From NCBI RefSeq assembly GCF_013403985.1, contig NZ_JABFDF010000003.1, positions 124,001-188,000 of the forward strand: a stretch of DNA of 64,000 bases. The letters are read 5' to 3'. Positions 36,560 to 46,417 of the stretch are shown piece after piece (positions within the stretch are counted from its first letter, which is position 1; each line of letters opens with the position of its first letter). The notes beneath the pieces were generated by a model. The model ran no database searches. It was not told where the DNA came from and worked only from the letters and a program-made list of their open reading frames with translations. This DNA comes from Winogradskyella ludwigii. Lineage in GTDB: Bacteria; Bacteroidota; Bacteroidia; Flavobacteriales; Flavobacteriaceae. The position numbers and the translations under genes were made by a program.

Positions 36560-39304
36560 TCACTGAATAATTACTTTTTGAGATTTTAAAACTTTATTAC
36601 CTGAATAAATTTTCATAATATATAGTCCACTTGAAACTTCTAGTTTTATTTCTTTGTCACTAGACGTCTCTAATTCCAAGTTTTGAACAGCATATACTTT
36701 CACTCCTTGTAAATCATAAATTTCCACAGAAGTAGTATAGTTTTCTGCCGTTGTTTTTAAATTAAAAAAACCATCTTTTGAAACTGTTGGATATATAATA
36801 ATAGAATTATTACTTAGCTCATTTTGATCTATTGATAAATCACTATCTGCTGTGAAAGTACTTGTAAATAGCCCTCTGCCATAAGTAGAAGCTAACACTG
36901 TATTATCTGCTTCTCTTAATTCAAACGAAGTTACTTTTACACTAGACATTCCGTTTTGAGAATGTACCCATTCAGGATTATCATCCGTAAAATTATCTGT
37001 TTGCCAAACACCATAATTTGTCCCTATAATTACTTCATCATCATCCATTGGATTCATCATTATTGCTTTTACAGGAATGTCTGCAAAATCTCCATCTTTT
37101 ACAGCCCAATTAGTACCTCCATCAGAAGTGTAATAAATATTATTTACACCATAATTATGCAACGTTACCAATATTTCATCTTCGTTCTCACCTAATTCTA
37201 TACTAGAAATTGAACCTGTATTGATTATTCCATTAACATCTATGTTTGTATAAGTAAGAGTATTACTACCAAAACTATCGTCATCAGCATTTTCTATCTT
37301 TGCAATTGACCCTGTAGCAGAACCCACAAATAATGTAGTGCTACCTGTAGTATATGGTGAAACTTTGATAGCTGTAGGCTCACTATCTATAAAATTACTA
37401 TTTGCAAAACTACCTGCCCCAGCATTACCGGATGTTAAATCTGTAAATCGAGAAACTCTATAGGTGCCATCTGATGAACCATTCACATATAAAATATCTA
37501 AATTGTCATCTAAATCTGCAATATTTGCGAAAGAACCTCTAGAAGTATCAAATCTAATTGGTATACTTTCACTATTAGCAGTTATTGGTAATAAATAAGA
37601 TTCATATACATTATATACAAAAGAAACAATTAAATATTCTTCCTCTTTATCTATAAAAGTAGCCACTCCATCACCTGTGAAAATTTTAGAAAATGAATTA
37701 GTTCCACTTGTAGCATTACCAACATATAAAGAGCCATTGTCTTGTGCTCCTCCTAATAATATCTCGTTTTCAGGATCTGGACCAATAGCTCCTGAATAAA
37801 ATTGTGTTATATTGTAGTTGTTATTTTTGGCAACTATTGCTGTTTCGCTTGATGAAGCACTTGACAAATTAGATGAATAGTAAACACCTCCATCATTGGC
37901 AAATATTCCTTTATTAGAATCAGAAGGATCAAAAACAAGTGCATGATGATCGGCATGAACCAATGATACATTTAAATTTGCTAAATTATTATTGTTAGAC
38001 CATTTAGAAATTTGATTCCAAGAAAAACCTCCATTATCAGATCTAAATAAATCTATTCCTCCTACATAAACAATATTATCATTCGTAGGATCAACCTCTA
38101 CCATTAAATTATAAAAAGCCTGACCTCTTGTAAAGTGATCTGCATCAATTCCAGTATCTGCATCTGCTGGTTCTGGAAGCACAGTAAAGTTTTCTCCATC
38201 TGTAGTTTTAACAATTCTAACACCTGTAGAGTTCCCTTCTTCTACCAGCGCATATACTAAATTAGGATTTGTTTTAGATGCAGAAAGTTCTACTCTATCT
38301 CCTCCTGTTAAAGAATACTTCTGTGTAAAATTTTCTCCGTCAGTTGTTCTATATATCTCTCCACCACCAGTACTCCATCTATTCTTTTTTGTAGCGCACC
38401 ATAAAGAATTATCTGCTGCTATCTCTACGTCACTAAAAACATAGGCTCTTGTATCTCCATCAACATCAAATTCTATTTGATTAATGTTTCCATTTTCCAT
38501 TTTATACCAGCCAGAGGCATTAAAACCAACATGATTATAGTCTAACCAACCATCTAATGAGAAAAACACTTCGGTTGTACCATTATTATCCCATGCTACA
38601 ATTTCATTAAAAAAGTAAGGGCGTCTGCCTCTTCCTTGATTTAGGTTGATGGACCATAATACAGACCATGTATTTCCTCCATCTGTAGTATACCATGCTC
38701 CATTTCCTGTGCCATCATTATGCGTATATGCCTCTCCTGTACCTACATACCACGTATTAGAATCATTTGGGTCTATAGCAAAACATGTAATCGCTAGGTT
38801 TTCGTCTATTCCTACTTGAGTCCAAGAAGAAGATGCATTACTAATATCATCGTTTACCCATAAACCTCCACTTACTCCTCCTGCAAATACTCTTGTTCCG
38901 TTTATGTCATTAGGGTCATAAAAAACAACTCTAGTTCTACCTCCAATATTATTTGGACCTCGATCTACCCATGCAGTTTCTGTATCTTCACCTGGTGACC
39001 TAGCAGATCCCCCTAAAAAATTTGAAGATCTTTCTTCTTCTATAATTGCTTGAATATTTTCAGGATTTGTTTTTCCTGTAGCAGGATTCATCTCTAACAA
39101 ATATTGATCATCGAAATACCTATTTGGGGGAATCCCTGATTTTTTTCTCTCCGATTTAGACAGTTTTAATCTTTCTTGCATTGGATGATTGTCTATCATC
39201 GTTCTAAATTCTTCTTTTGTTACACCTTTATTTTCTTTAAAAAAAAAGGTTAAAAACGCAACAAAAGCTGTCGAAATGATTAAAAATATAGTAATTTTTT
39301 TCAT
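36560..39304 (-). CDS. T9SS-secreted Asp-box (sortilin/sialidase-like) beta-propeller protein
   Basis: The 914 aa protein has an N-terminal hydrophobic signal (IFLIISTAFVAFLTFFF). From about residue 105 it has repeated Asp-box or BNR motifs: YTTDGGNTWSV, YRTTDGENF, FRSDNGGFSW and YYTSDGGTNW, with WVDRGPNNIGGRTRV at the start, indicating one or two many-bladed propellers. The last ~75 residues (IIIYPTVSKDGFF...SGLYIMKIYSGNKVLKSQKVIIQ) form a type IX sorting domain, so it is exported to the cell surface. The catalytic residues of true sialidases were not recognised, so it may be a binding protein rather than an enzyme. The flanking GH141 3'-end copies suggest it arrived by rearrangement. Confidence 0.8.
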   Translation of the reverse strand: MKKITIFLIISTAFVAFLTFFFKENKGVTKEEFRTMIDNHPMQERLKLSKSERKKSGIPPNRYFDDQYLLEMNPATGKTNPENIQAIIEEERSSNFLGGSARSPGEDTETAWVDRGPNNIGGRTRVVFYDPNDINGTRVFAGGVSGGLWVNDDISNASSSWTQVGIDENLAITCFAIDPNDSNTWYVGTGEAYTHNDGTGNGAWYTTDGGNTWSVLWSINLNQGRGRRPYFFNEIVAWDNNGTTEVFFSLDGWLDYNHVGFNASGWYKMENGNINQIEFDVDGDTRAYVFSDVEIAADNSLWCATKKNRWSTGGGEIYRTTDGENFTQKYSLTGGDRVELSASKTNPNLVYALVEEGNSTGVRIVKTTDGENFTVLPEPADADTGIDADHFTRGQAFYNLMVEVDPTNDNIVYVGGIDLFRSDNGGFSWNQISKWSNNNNLANLNVSLVHADHHALVFDPSDSNKGIFANDGGVYYSSNLSSASSSETAIVAKNNNYNITQFYSGAIGPDPENEILLGGAQDNGSLYVGNATSGTNSFSKIFTGDGVATFIDKEEEYLIVSFVYNVYESYLLPITANSESIPIRFDTSRGSFANIADLDDNLDILYVNGSSDGTYRVSRFTDLTSGNAGAGSFANSNFIDSEPTAIKVSPYTTGSTTLFVGSATGSIAKIENADDDSFGSNTLTYTNIDVNGIINTGSISSIELGENEDEILVTLHNYGVNNIYYTSDGGTNWAVKDGDFADIPVKAIMMNPMDDDEVIIGTNYGVWQTDNFTDDNPEWVHSQNGMSSVKVTSFELREADNTVLASTYGRGLFTSTFTADSDLSIDQNELSNNSIIIYPTVSKDGFFNLKTTAENYTTSVEIYDLQGVKVYAVQNLELETSSDKEIKLEVSSGLYIMKIYSGNKVLKSQKVIIQ

Positions 39305-39361
39305 GAAAATAAATTTAAATTTATTGAGTTTTTTATCTTAGATGAAACACATTGAATTTAC

Positions 39362-42178
39362 TTAAGGAATGATGACTTCAAACACTTTAGAACCATAATC
39401 TCTTACCGCAATAATCTTTACTGTCTGTCCCGAATATGTTTTAAGGAACTTCTGTAAATGGGCAATATTTAAAATTTTATGCTTGTTTAATTTTTGAATC
39501 ACCCAATCTTTGTTCAATCCAGCATCCAACCACATTTGCGCTTTTTTATTATCTAATGACTCAATATAACAACCAAAATTATAGCCTCCTGTAGCATCTA
39601 TTAAATCTGGATCATCTGCAATGTTAATTAACAAAGCTCCATGCACTTCTTTTTGAAGTGCTTTTTTAATTTTTGTAGTCTTATCTTCAGTAACAGTTTC
39701 TCCTGTATACTTACCAGTAAGTAATGTAGCTAACCAACTAGGGTAGGTGACTTCTTTAACTTTTGTGAATTCAACTTCGTTTGTAAAACCAACTGGAATT
39801 CCATTAGAATCAAACGTTCTAGCTCTCAACAATGTTGATTGGTTAATTTTAAATGGCTCTGAATATTTTAACGAATTCATCGTTGGTTCTGAACCATCTG
39901 TAGTATAATAAACATTAGATTTTTTACCTGCTCTAATATCAGCCTTTAAACGTACAATAGTTTCGTTTTCAAAATCACCTCCAAAAGGTAATATACGAGT
40001 CATTGTATGACCGAATTGATCCATAGGGAAGTTTTTAAACCCTGTCTTTAATGCTGGAGAATTCTCTTTAACTTGATAATTTCCATTAATAGGGTCTACA
40101 AAATTTGGATTTGCTGAAACAGAGTTTAAATCATAGCCTTCCTTATTCCAAGCTTCCATTTTCTGATTAGGTGACATGTGAAAATTATCAGGATAGTTAA
40201 CGTTCCAATAGGTATTATTATCATAGTTTTCACTCCATTTAACTTCTTTAGACAATCCTACACCTCGAATAAAGTTTTGAGTAGGTACATTTTTACCAGG
40301 CAATGTACCAGCGATCACAAAAATGTTTTTATAAATCTCGTCTTCCGAATTCTCTGGCCATACATGCCATCCTGAAGGTACTGCACTTACTGTAATATTA
40401 TTGTACACCTTACGTCCCATACCATCTCTAAGTTTGATAGTAGAACCTAAGTTTAAGTTGTTGTAGATTTCGTAATAACTAGAACCATCATCTAAATCAA
40501 TCGTCCAATTTCCTGCACTAATAGATTTTCTATAATTGGCTATTTTGTTATTTCGTAAAATTGTGTTGTCAATAGCATCCAATCTTGTTAATTCCTTAAT
40601 AAAATGCTCATCCGTTCCTCTACCTCCTTTCCATTGTCGCTCTCGTCCCCAAGAATTAAAAGGGCCATGCTCTCCGGTCTCTCTTACCGTTTCCCATATA
40701 TCATTAAATTCGATAAGGTGTCCGCCCCAAGTACCATCATTAATACATATACCTGCACGTGGACAATTATAAATGGTATTGTGAGACGCTGTAATTTTAT
40801 GACTCATAGAAATATAAACGCCTGCCACTTGTTTACCAACATCACCAAAATCGTGCATGATACTATTTTCAACAATGCAATTCTTTGGATAATCTGGGGT
40901 TTTAGGACCAGCTTCTAAGTCCATATTCTCACGCATGTGATTCCAGTTTTTTCCGTCCATTAATCTATCATCCCAAGTTTGATAAAACCGAACAGCTTCC
41001 GGCGAACCGACAAAACAAACCGCACTTTCTCCGGTGTGCACAAACCGGCAACCAGTTACTTTATTATTACGATTGTAAGCACTCATAAAAACGCCATTTC
41101 CACCTACATATTCAAAATTACAATCTGCAATTAACAGGTTTTCTGTACCTTCCATAAAAATAGCACCACCTCTATGAATAGCCCAATCTCCGCGCGCAAC
41201 CGGCTCATAAGACTCCATAAACGTGTAGTTGGTTTGTGTAAAATGAAAGCCTTTAAACTGAATGTTTTTTACAGGTGCTTCTTTAGTACCCTTCAACTGA
41301 ATCATATCTTTTATAACAGGAACTTCAATTTTAACGTCACTTAATTTTACGCCTTGCATCGGATAATAGTAAAGCGTATGGGTTTCTGTATTTAAGAACC
41401 ATTCCCCAGGAACATCCAATTCCTCAAAAATATTTTCAACAAAATAGTAAGACGCATGGCTTTTTTTTCCTCCAATACCATGTGTTCTTTGAAGTTGCCA
41501 ACCACCTTCGTTAAGGTATATTCTACTTTCTTCTTTATGGATTGATTTAAGTCTGTACTGCATATTTCCCCAGTTATGACTTTGGAAACCATGCACAATT
41601 CCTGTTTCTGGATGCTCCCATGTTTTATTTGAAAAAGTTTTAGGATCGTATGAAAACCATTTATCATAACGCTTATCTGTACCACCTGTGACTTGAAGGT
41701 ATCCTTTCCCGTCGCGAAGTGGATTCTCATAATCATAATTAGGGAATCTTGCTCTAACTTGGCGTTCTTCATTAACAAATAATTGATCCATAGACAAGCC
41801 TTCAGGAACTTGCGTTTGATAAATACCATTTTTATAGGCTTTCCATTCTAGATGCTCTAATCGCTGAGAGCCTTTGATAATTACTTTTGCTCCAGGTATA
41901 ACTGAAAATACAACGGGATATTTTTCCGTTCCGGAATAAGCACTACCTATCTCAATGGTTTTATTAAGATAATAGTCTCCAGAAGTAAACCAGACCGTAA
42001 CGGCTTCGTTACCTGCATATTTTTTTACCTCTTGTAAGGCTTTTTCAAAACTTAAATAAGGACTGTTTTTTGTTCCGGAATTAGCATCGTCTCCTTTAGA
42101 TGATACATAAATATCTTTGGCAAAAGCGTTTCCAAACACGAACAGTGCGATAAGAACGGTTAATATATTTTTCATCAT
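39362..42178 (-). CDS. GH141-like right-handed beta-helix glycosidase with C-terminal PDZ-like region
   Basis: The 938 aa protein has a signal peptide ending near GNAFA. The N-terminal block KDIYVSSKGDDANSGTKNSPYLSFEKALQEVK is typical of GH141 and related parallel beta-helix proteins. Right-handed beta-helix turns follow (GGAIFMEGTENLLIADCNFEYVGGNGVFMSAYNRNNKVTGCRFVHTGESAVCFVG, NTIYNCPRAGICINDGTWGGHLIEFNDIWETV). A chitobiase C-terminal-like segment (VYYTTDGSEPTMNSLKYSEPF) and a PDZ-like C-terminal ~120 residues (LLINIADDPDLIDATGG...) complete it. GH141 members include an alpha-L-fucosidase acting on pectin and a xylanase, so a fucosidic activity fits here but is not proven. It is third in the operon from 47941, with the propeller enzyme gene between it and another GH141-like gene. 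Confidence 0.82.
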   Translation of the reverse strand: MMKNILTVLIALFVFGNAFAKDIYVSSKGDDANSGTKNSPYLSFEKALQEVKKYAGNEAVTVWFTSGDYYLNKTIEIGSAYSGTEKYPVVFSVIPGAKVIIKGSQRLEHLEWKAYKNGIYQTQVPEGLSMDQLFVNEERQVRARFPNYDYENPLRDGKGYLQVTGGTDKRYDKWFSYDPKTFSNKTWEHPETGIVHGFQSHNWGNMQYRLKSIHKEESRIYLNEGGWQLQRTHGIGGKKSHASYYFVENIFEELDVPGEWFLNTETHTLYYYPMQGVKLSDVKIEVPVIKDMIQLKGTKEAPVKNIQFKGFHFTQTNYTFMESYEPVARGDWAIHRGGAIFMEGTENLLIADCNFEYVGGNGVFMSAYNRNNKVTGCRFVHTGESAVCFVGSPEAVRFYQTWDDRLMDGKNWNHMRENMDLEAGPKTPDYPKNCIVENSIMHDFGDVGKQVAGVYISMSHKITASHNTIYNCPRAGICINDGTWGGHLIEFNDIWETVRETGEHGPFNSWGRERQWKGGRGTDEHFIKELTRLDAIDNTILRNNKIANYRKSISAGNWTIDLDDGSSYYEIYNNLNLGSTIKLRDGMGRKVYNNITVSAVPSGWHVWPENSEDEIYKNIFVIAGTLPGKNVPTQNFIRGVGLSKEVKWSENYDNNTYWNVNYPDNFHMSPNQKMEAWNKEGYDLNSVSANPNFVDPINGNYQVKENSPALKTGFKNFPMDQFGHTMTRILPFGGDFENETIVRLKADIRAGKKSNVYYTTDGSEPTMNSLKYSEPFKINQSTLLRARTFDSNGIPVGFTNEVEFTKVKEVTYPSWLATLLTGKYTGETVTEDKTTKIKKALQKEVHGALLINIADDPDLIDATGGYNFGCYIESLDNKKAQMWLDAGLNKDWVIQKLNKHKILNIAHLQKFLKTYSGQTVKIIAVRDYGSKVFEVIIP

Positions 42179-42208
42179 CTTATGAAACTTAAATTCGGTT
42201 TTAATTTT

Positions 42209-43801
42209 TTATTTCTTAAACGACACAACTACCTTATCTAAAATTGGTTTTGATTCATTTTCTGTAGTATCCGTCATTTTAACCTCAAATTGAAAACCAT
42301 AGCCTTTAGGTAAGTCAGAAAAATTCAACTGTGCTGGTGTTTTTTCAACCTGCTTAGAAAACCCTTTTATATAATCATACTCTTCCTTTACAACTTGCCA
42401 GTTACTCCACTCATTAATTTGTCCGTCATTGGTAGTGTCCACTCCCATGCGCACTTCTACAGTTTCTACCCAAGGACCAGTACTTACATAATCATTTCTA
42501 GTTTGCGTAAGCAAGTAATATTTACCTTCTGCAAACATGATATCTGGATCTGGATGTCCTTGACCTATATTTCCACAAAATTCAAATTGTTTATTAATAT
42601 CATCAGACGTAAACCAAGCAACACTCATGTGTTTACCACCTGTCTTACCTGCTGGATCATAATCTGCGAATAAATAATATTGACCACCAATAGAAATAGA
42701 AGCCCAATCTCCAAAAGAATTTTGTTCTGGCTCATGGATTTCGTATTTACCAAAAGAAACGACGTCTCCTTTTTTGATTCTTTGTCTAGGTATATCAACA
42801 GGTGACGCTTTTCCAGGATAGTTATCAGGATCTTCCTTAAACCAATGTGGATGTGCATATTCCGCAAATTTACCAGTTGGTTTGGTGCGTTCATCTACAG
42901 GAGGATTTAAAATTTTAAAATCATTAAAACCATCTTTACTTACAGCATGAGTTGCTAAGGGCGAATCCCAAGCATGCGTAGAAGCATCAATAGGCGACCA
43001 ATCTTCAGCTATAATATGAAAATTACCATCTAAATCTCTAATGACTGCACAATCAGAACCATCTGAGGGATCTTTAAAAGCCATGCCCATCTTTTTCCCA
43101 ACAAGACCATCAGTTAAGTTTTCATCAATAAGTAAATGCGGATCTTGATCGTTTGGAAAATCGTAATAAAAATAAAATTTTCCATCAATATATTCTGCAG
43201 AAGTTACCCAACGTGAAGACATGTCTGATATAGGTCCATAATGCACCCAGTTTTTCATATCGATACTATGCCAAGCATGATAGCCCTTTAGCGATTTTTT
43301 TAATCCTGATGGAGCATCAAATTGATTTTTAAGATGTGTGGTTTTTAATACCACATCATAACCTTTTAAGATGGTATCCTTACTTTTAAAATCATTCGGT
43401 CGTTTATTATTCTTTCGAGTATCATATTTGCCAAACATCCAGTAATTTCCATCTCCTAACTGCAATGCGACAGGAGCATCACCTAAATTTGCTGGTGCTG
43501 CAGTAGGAATTTGTTCCCAATTTAACCATTCTGTTGATTGAGAAAATGTAATAGATTTTGCAGCTCTTTTTTTTGTAAACTTTTTCATGGCGCTTTGAAA
43601 AACAGCTTCCTTTTCAGTAGGAATTACTTTTCCATTGGTGATTTCCAAATTTGATTTTGTTGCTATATTCGCTTGCCAGTCTTCTTGAGACTCAAGGGTC
43701 CAAGTATCTTGTGCGTGTAGCATTCCGCTTGCTGTAAATAATAAAAATGCAAGTGACAGAAATAAGCCTTTATTTACTTGTGTTCTATGGTTTGTTTTCA
43801 T
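42209..43801 (-). CDS. GH43/GH117-like five-bladed beta-propeller glycosidase (tentative)
   Basis: The ATG at 43801 starts a good signal peptide (FLSLAFLLFTASGMLHAQ) and leaves a 25-base gap to the upstream stop. A start at 43837 would overlap the neighbour. The 530 aa product carries beta-propeller blade motifs: NYWMFGKYDTRK, GYHAWHSIDMKNWVHYGPI, GKFYFYYDFPND, GNFHIIAEDWSPIDA, WASISIGGQYYLFADYDP and HPDPDIMFAEGKYYLLTQ. That pattern fits the GH43/GH117 fold superfamily, whose catalytic acids are Asp and Glu in such strands. I cannot assign a family. It is sandwiched between two GH141-like genes on the same strand, suggesting a shared oligosaccharide pathway. Confidence 0.7.
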   Translation of the reverse strand: MKTNHRTQVNKGLFLSLAFLLFTASGMLHAQDTWTLESQEDWQANIATKSNLEITNGKVIPTEKEAVFQSAMKKFTKKRAAKSITFSQSTEWLNWEQIPTAAPANLGDAPVALQLGDGNYWMFGKYDTRKNNKRPNDFKSKDTILKGYDVVLKTTHLKNQFDAPSGLKKSLKGYHAWHSIDMKNWVHYGPISDMSSRWVTSAEYIDGKFYFYYDFPNDQDPHLLIDENLTDGLVGKKMGMAFKDPSDGSDCAVIRDLDGNFHIIAEDWSPIDASTHAWDSPLATHAVSKDGFNDFKILNPPVDERTKPTGKFAEYAHPHWFKEDPDNYPGKASPVDIPRQRIKKGDVVSFGKYEIHEPEQNSFGDWASISIGGQYYLFADYDPAGKTGGKHMSVAWFTSDDINKQFEFCGNIGQGHPDPDIMFAEGKYYLLTQTRNDYVSTGPWVETVEVRMGVDTTNDGQINEWSNWQVVKEEYDYIKGFSKQVEKTPAQLNFSDLPKGYGFQFEVKMTDTTENESKPILDKVVVSFKK

Positions 43802-43826
43802 GATATTTTTAGATGAATTATATGAT

Positions 43827-46379
43827 TTATTTTTCAAAAGAAAATGTTTTTGATTCTTGATGTCTCCATACTTTCACGGTATGTTCATGGTTCGCTAATT
43901 GCTTCATTTTTTTAATAAAATCTTGTTCATTTGCTATTTTTTCCGAATTTAATTCAAATACGACATCATCCACTTTAAATCCCATTTTAGCCAATTTACT
44001 ATCCTTAGGAACAGAAACCAATAAAACGCCATAGGTGTCAAACATTCCTGTTGCTGTAAGTTCGGCTTCTGTTTCTAGCGTTTTAAACTTAGCTCCAAAT
44101 AATCCTTTCATCTTTTTCTCCACATACACATTAGATGCTACCTCTTTTGGTGCATGTATTTGTGGTTTCATCGCTAAGCGCTTCAATTTATCTGAAGTAA
44201 CACCAAAACCAGACATTGGAAAGTTTTTAAATCCAAGTTGTAATGCTTCTGATTGATTTGAAACTGTAAAATCGCCATGTTGAGGCGCTGTAAAAAGAAC
44301 ATTTCCATAGAGACTTTCTGCATCATCTAATGTTTGCTGCTGTACTCCATAAGCAGGAACAACGTCTATAGCATCTGGATTGTGAATGAAATTTTTATTG
44401 CGTATACCTCCCCAAAGCGTTGGATTACTAGATTTGTATACTGTTCCACCCCATAAAATGTTACTTTCAAAAATATCGTGCGTTGGTTTAGGGTATGGTA
44501 CATTACAGGTATATCCTCTACCTAAGATTACATTATTAGTAACATTACGATGATAGCCTTCACGTGTTTTAATACCACCTGAAAGACTGATATTATTATA
44601 GATTTCATAATTAGTGGAACCATCATCTAAATCGATATCCCAACCATGATCGCATTGCATTCTGTTATTTCTAATTGTAGTTGTTTGATAAGCATCCCAT
44701 AAAGGCATATTTGGATACTTTTCTATATAATTACTAATCATAGGCTTTCCATTTTCATCCATTAAATCTGGTCCTGATGGGCCAGCTCTAAACCAAAAAC
44801 GATCTCTTCCCCAAGAATTAAATGCGCCATGATCGTGCGTTTCTAGTACAGTTTCAAAACAATCGTTCCATTCTATAATATGACCTCCCCAAGTACCATC
44901 ACAAATATTAATGGCAGCTCTTGGTGTATGACTAATAGTATTGTGAGCAATTGTAATTCTTGATGACATAGAAATATTGATTCCTGAGGCTTGCTTTTCA
45001 AAACGACCACAACGCATCATTAAATTATTTTCAACTATACAATCTGCTGGATATTCTTCAGATTTTGGACCAATTGTAGTGTCTATTTCATCTATTGGTG
45101 GTGGAAGATGTTGAAAACTAAATGAAGGATCACGAACCGCAGCAAAGGAACCAACCAAGTTAACATCCGTAGAACCATTATTCTGAAAAAAGTTGCTTTT
45201 AATTTCTATATGACGATTATAACTATCTATAAATACAGCGTTTCCTCCCAATTCTTCGAAAGAACAATTTTCAACAATAATATGCTCCGTACCACGTATA
45301 TGAATAGCACCTCCACGATATACACACCAATCACTTCTGAGTAAAGGCTCAATGGTTTCTTTTAAGGTTCTTTTTGTTCCCGTAAAGTGAATACCAGAAA
45401 TCTGAATATGTTTTACCGGCTTAGTCGTTTCGTAGTTTTTAACAACGGTTTCTTTTTGTGCATTACCACTTTTGTGAATAACCATTTCTGCAACAGGTAG
45501 TTTATGCTCTCCGTAAATTTCAATAAGGTGTTTAATTTGAAGAACGGCTTCAATCTTTGTGTCGTTAAGATTTACATGGGCTTCTGGCATATAATATAAC
45601 CAACCGTCCTTGGTATTGTGATACCATTCTCCCGGAACATCTAATTCTTCAAAAACGTTTTCAATCATGCGATAGCCTTTGTGAGGTGGAGCAGATCGGT
45701 TGTTTTGCCAACCTCCTTCGTAAACCAATTCTCCTTTATCGTTTTTGCCCGTCACAAAATAATGCTGACTTCCCCAAAGCCCTCTGTGCATTCCATTTAA
45801 GATGGCGCCTTCAGGATTTTCCCATTCTGCCGCTTTTTTAGCATCCCAAGCGTCTGGCGTCGCTCCTGAAAAAGGAACTGTTCCTGCTTTTTTTCCACGT
45901 ACAGAATCATCACCATCTGTAGGTATAAATCCAGCGTTAAAATTAGGATACCTAGCCATATGTTGTCTGGTATGATCTACAAAAAGTTGATCGATAGCAT
46001 TTAAATCACCAACGTTAGTTCTATAGATGCCATCCTTAAATAATTCCCATTTAGAGGAAATTAATTGCGCTCCAGTAATTACGACCTCTTCATTTTTAGC
46101 TGCAGCATACATAACAGGAAATTGTTCAGTACCACTATCTTCTGTTGTAATCCTTAGAGGCGTGTTTAATCGATAAGTTCCTTGATGCATGATGATTTGA
46201 CAGGGTTCTTTTCCTAAACGTCCGCTAGCTCTTAATTTTTTCTGAGCAGCTTCAATAGTTAACAAAGGCTTAGATGCCGTTCCTTCATTAGAATCTGAAC
46301 CATTTGTAGCGACATGGATATCTAGTGCATACATTGGTACAATAGATAAGATTAATAATAAGGTAATTAAGTTTTTCAT
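43827..46379 (-). CDS. GH141-like right-handed beta-helix glycosidase with C-terminal PDZ domain
   Basis: The 850 aa protein has a signal peptide (LLLILSIVPMYA) and DIHVATNGSDSNEGTASKPLLTIEAAQKKLR at the N-terminus. Beta-helix turns follow: GGAIHIRGTEHIIVENCSFEELGGNAVFIDSYNRHIEI and NTISHTPRAAINICDGTWGGHIIEWNDCFETVLETHDHGAFNSWGRDRFW. These are shared with the enzyme at 39362. The last ~110 residues form a PDZ-like domain (GVLLVSVPKDSKLAKMGFKVDDVVFELNSEKIANEQDF). It lacks the chitobiase-like segment of its paralogue, whose corresponding PDZ region is degenerate. Function by family is an exo-acting glycosidase. It is second in the operon, 38 bases after the sulfatase. Confidence 0.82.
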   Translation of the reverse strand: MKNLITLLLILSIVPMYALDIHVATNGSDSNEGTASKPLLTIEAAQKKLRASGRLGKEPCQIIMHQGTYRLNTPLRITTEDSGTEQFPVMYAAAKNEEVVITGAQLISSKWELFKDGIYRTNVGDLNAIDQLFVDHTRQHMARYPNFNAGFIPTDGDDSVRGKKAGTVPFSGATPDAWDAKKAAEWENPEGAILNGMHRGLWGSQHYFVTGKNDKGELVYEGGWQNNRSAPPHKGYRMIENVFEELDVPGEWYHNTKDGWLYYMPEAHVNLNDTKIEAVLQIKHLIEIYGEHKLPVAEMVIHKSGNAQKETVVKNYETTKPVKHIQISGIHFTGTKRTLKETIEPLLRSDWCVYRGGAIHIRGTEHIIVENCSFEELGGNAVFIDSYNRHIEIKSNFFQNNGSTDVNLVGSFAAVRDPSFSFQHLPPPIDEIDTTIGPKSEEYPADCIVENNLMMRCGRFEKQASGINISMSSRITIAHNTISHTPRAAINICDGTWGGHIIEWNDCFETVLETHDHGAFNSWGRDRFWFRAGPSGPDLMDENGKPMISNYIEKYPNMPLWDAYQTTTIRNNRMQCDHGWDIDLDDGSTNYEIYNNISLSGGIKTREGYHRNVTNNVILGRGYTCNVPYPKPTHDIFESNILWGGTVYKSSNPTLWGGIRNKNFIHNPDAIDVVPAYGVQQQTLDDAESLYGNVLFTAPQHGDFTVSNQSEALQLGFKNFPMSGFGVTSDKLKRLAMKPQIHAPKEVASNVYVEKKMKGLFGAKFKTLETEAELTATGMFDTYGVLLVSVPKDSKLAKMGFKVDDVVFELNSEKIANEQDFIKKMKQLANHEHTVKVWRHQESKTFSFEK

Positions 46380-46417
46380 TCGTTTAGATATTTTTTTATT
46401 CCTATTTAATCTGTAAT

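Noticed and set aside
36560..39304. Asp-box propeller protein as a sialidase.
   Set aside because: The Asp boxes show the fold only; the arginine triad and catalytic Tyr/Glu of sialidases were not recognised.
40536..40918. Open frames of 78 and 104 codons on the strand opposite the GH141-like gene.
   Set aside because: They are antisense to a well-supported beta-helix coding region and show no recognisable protein features.
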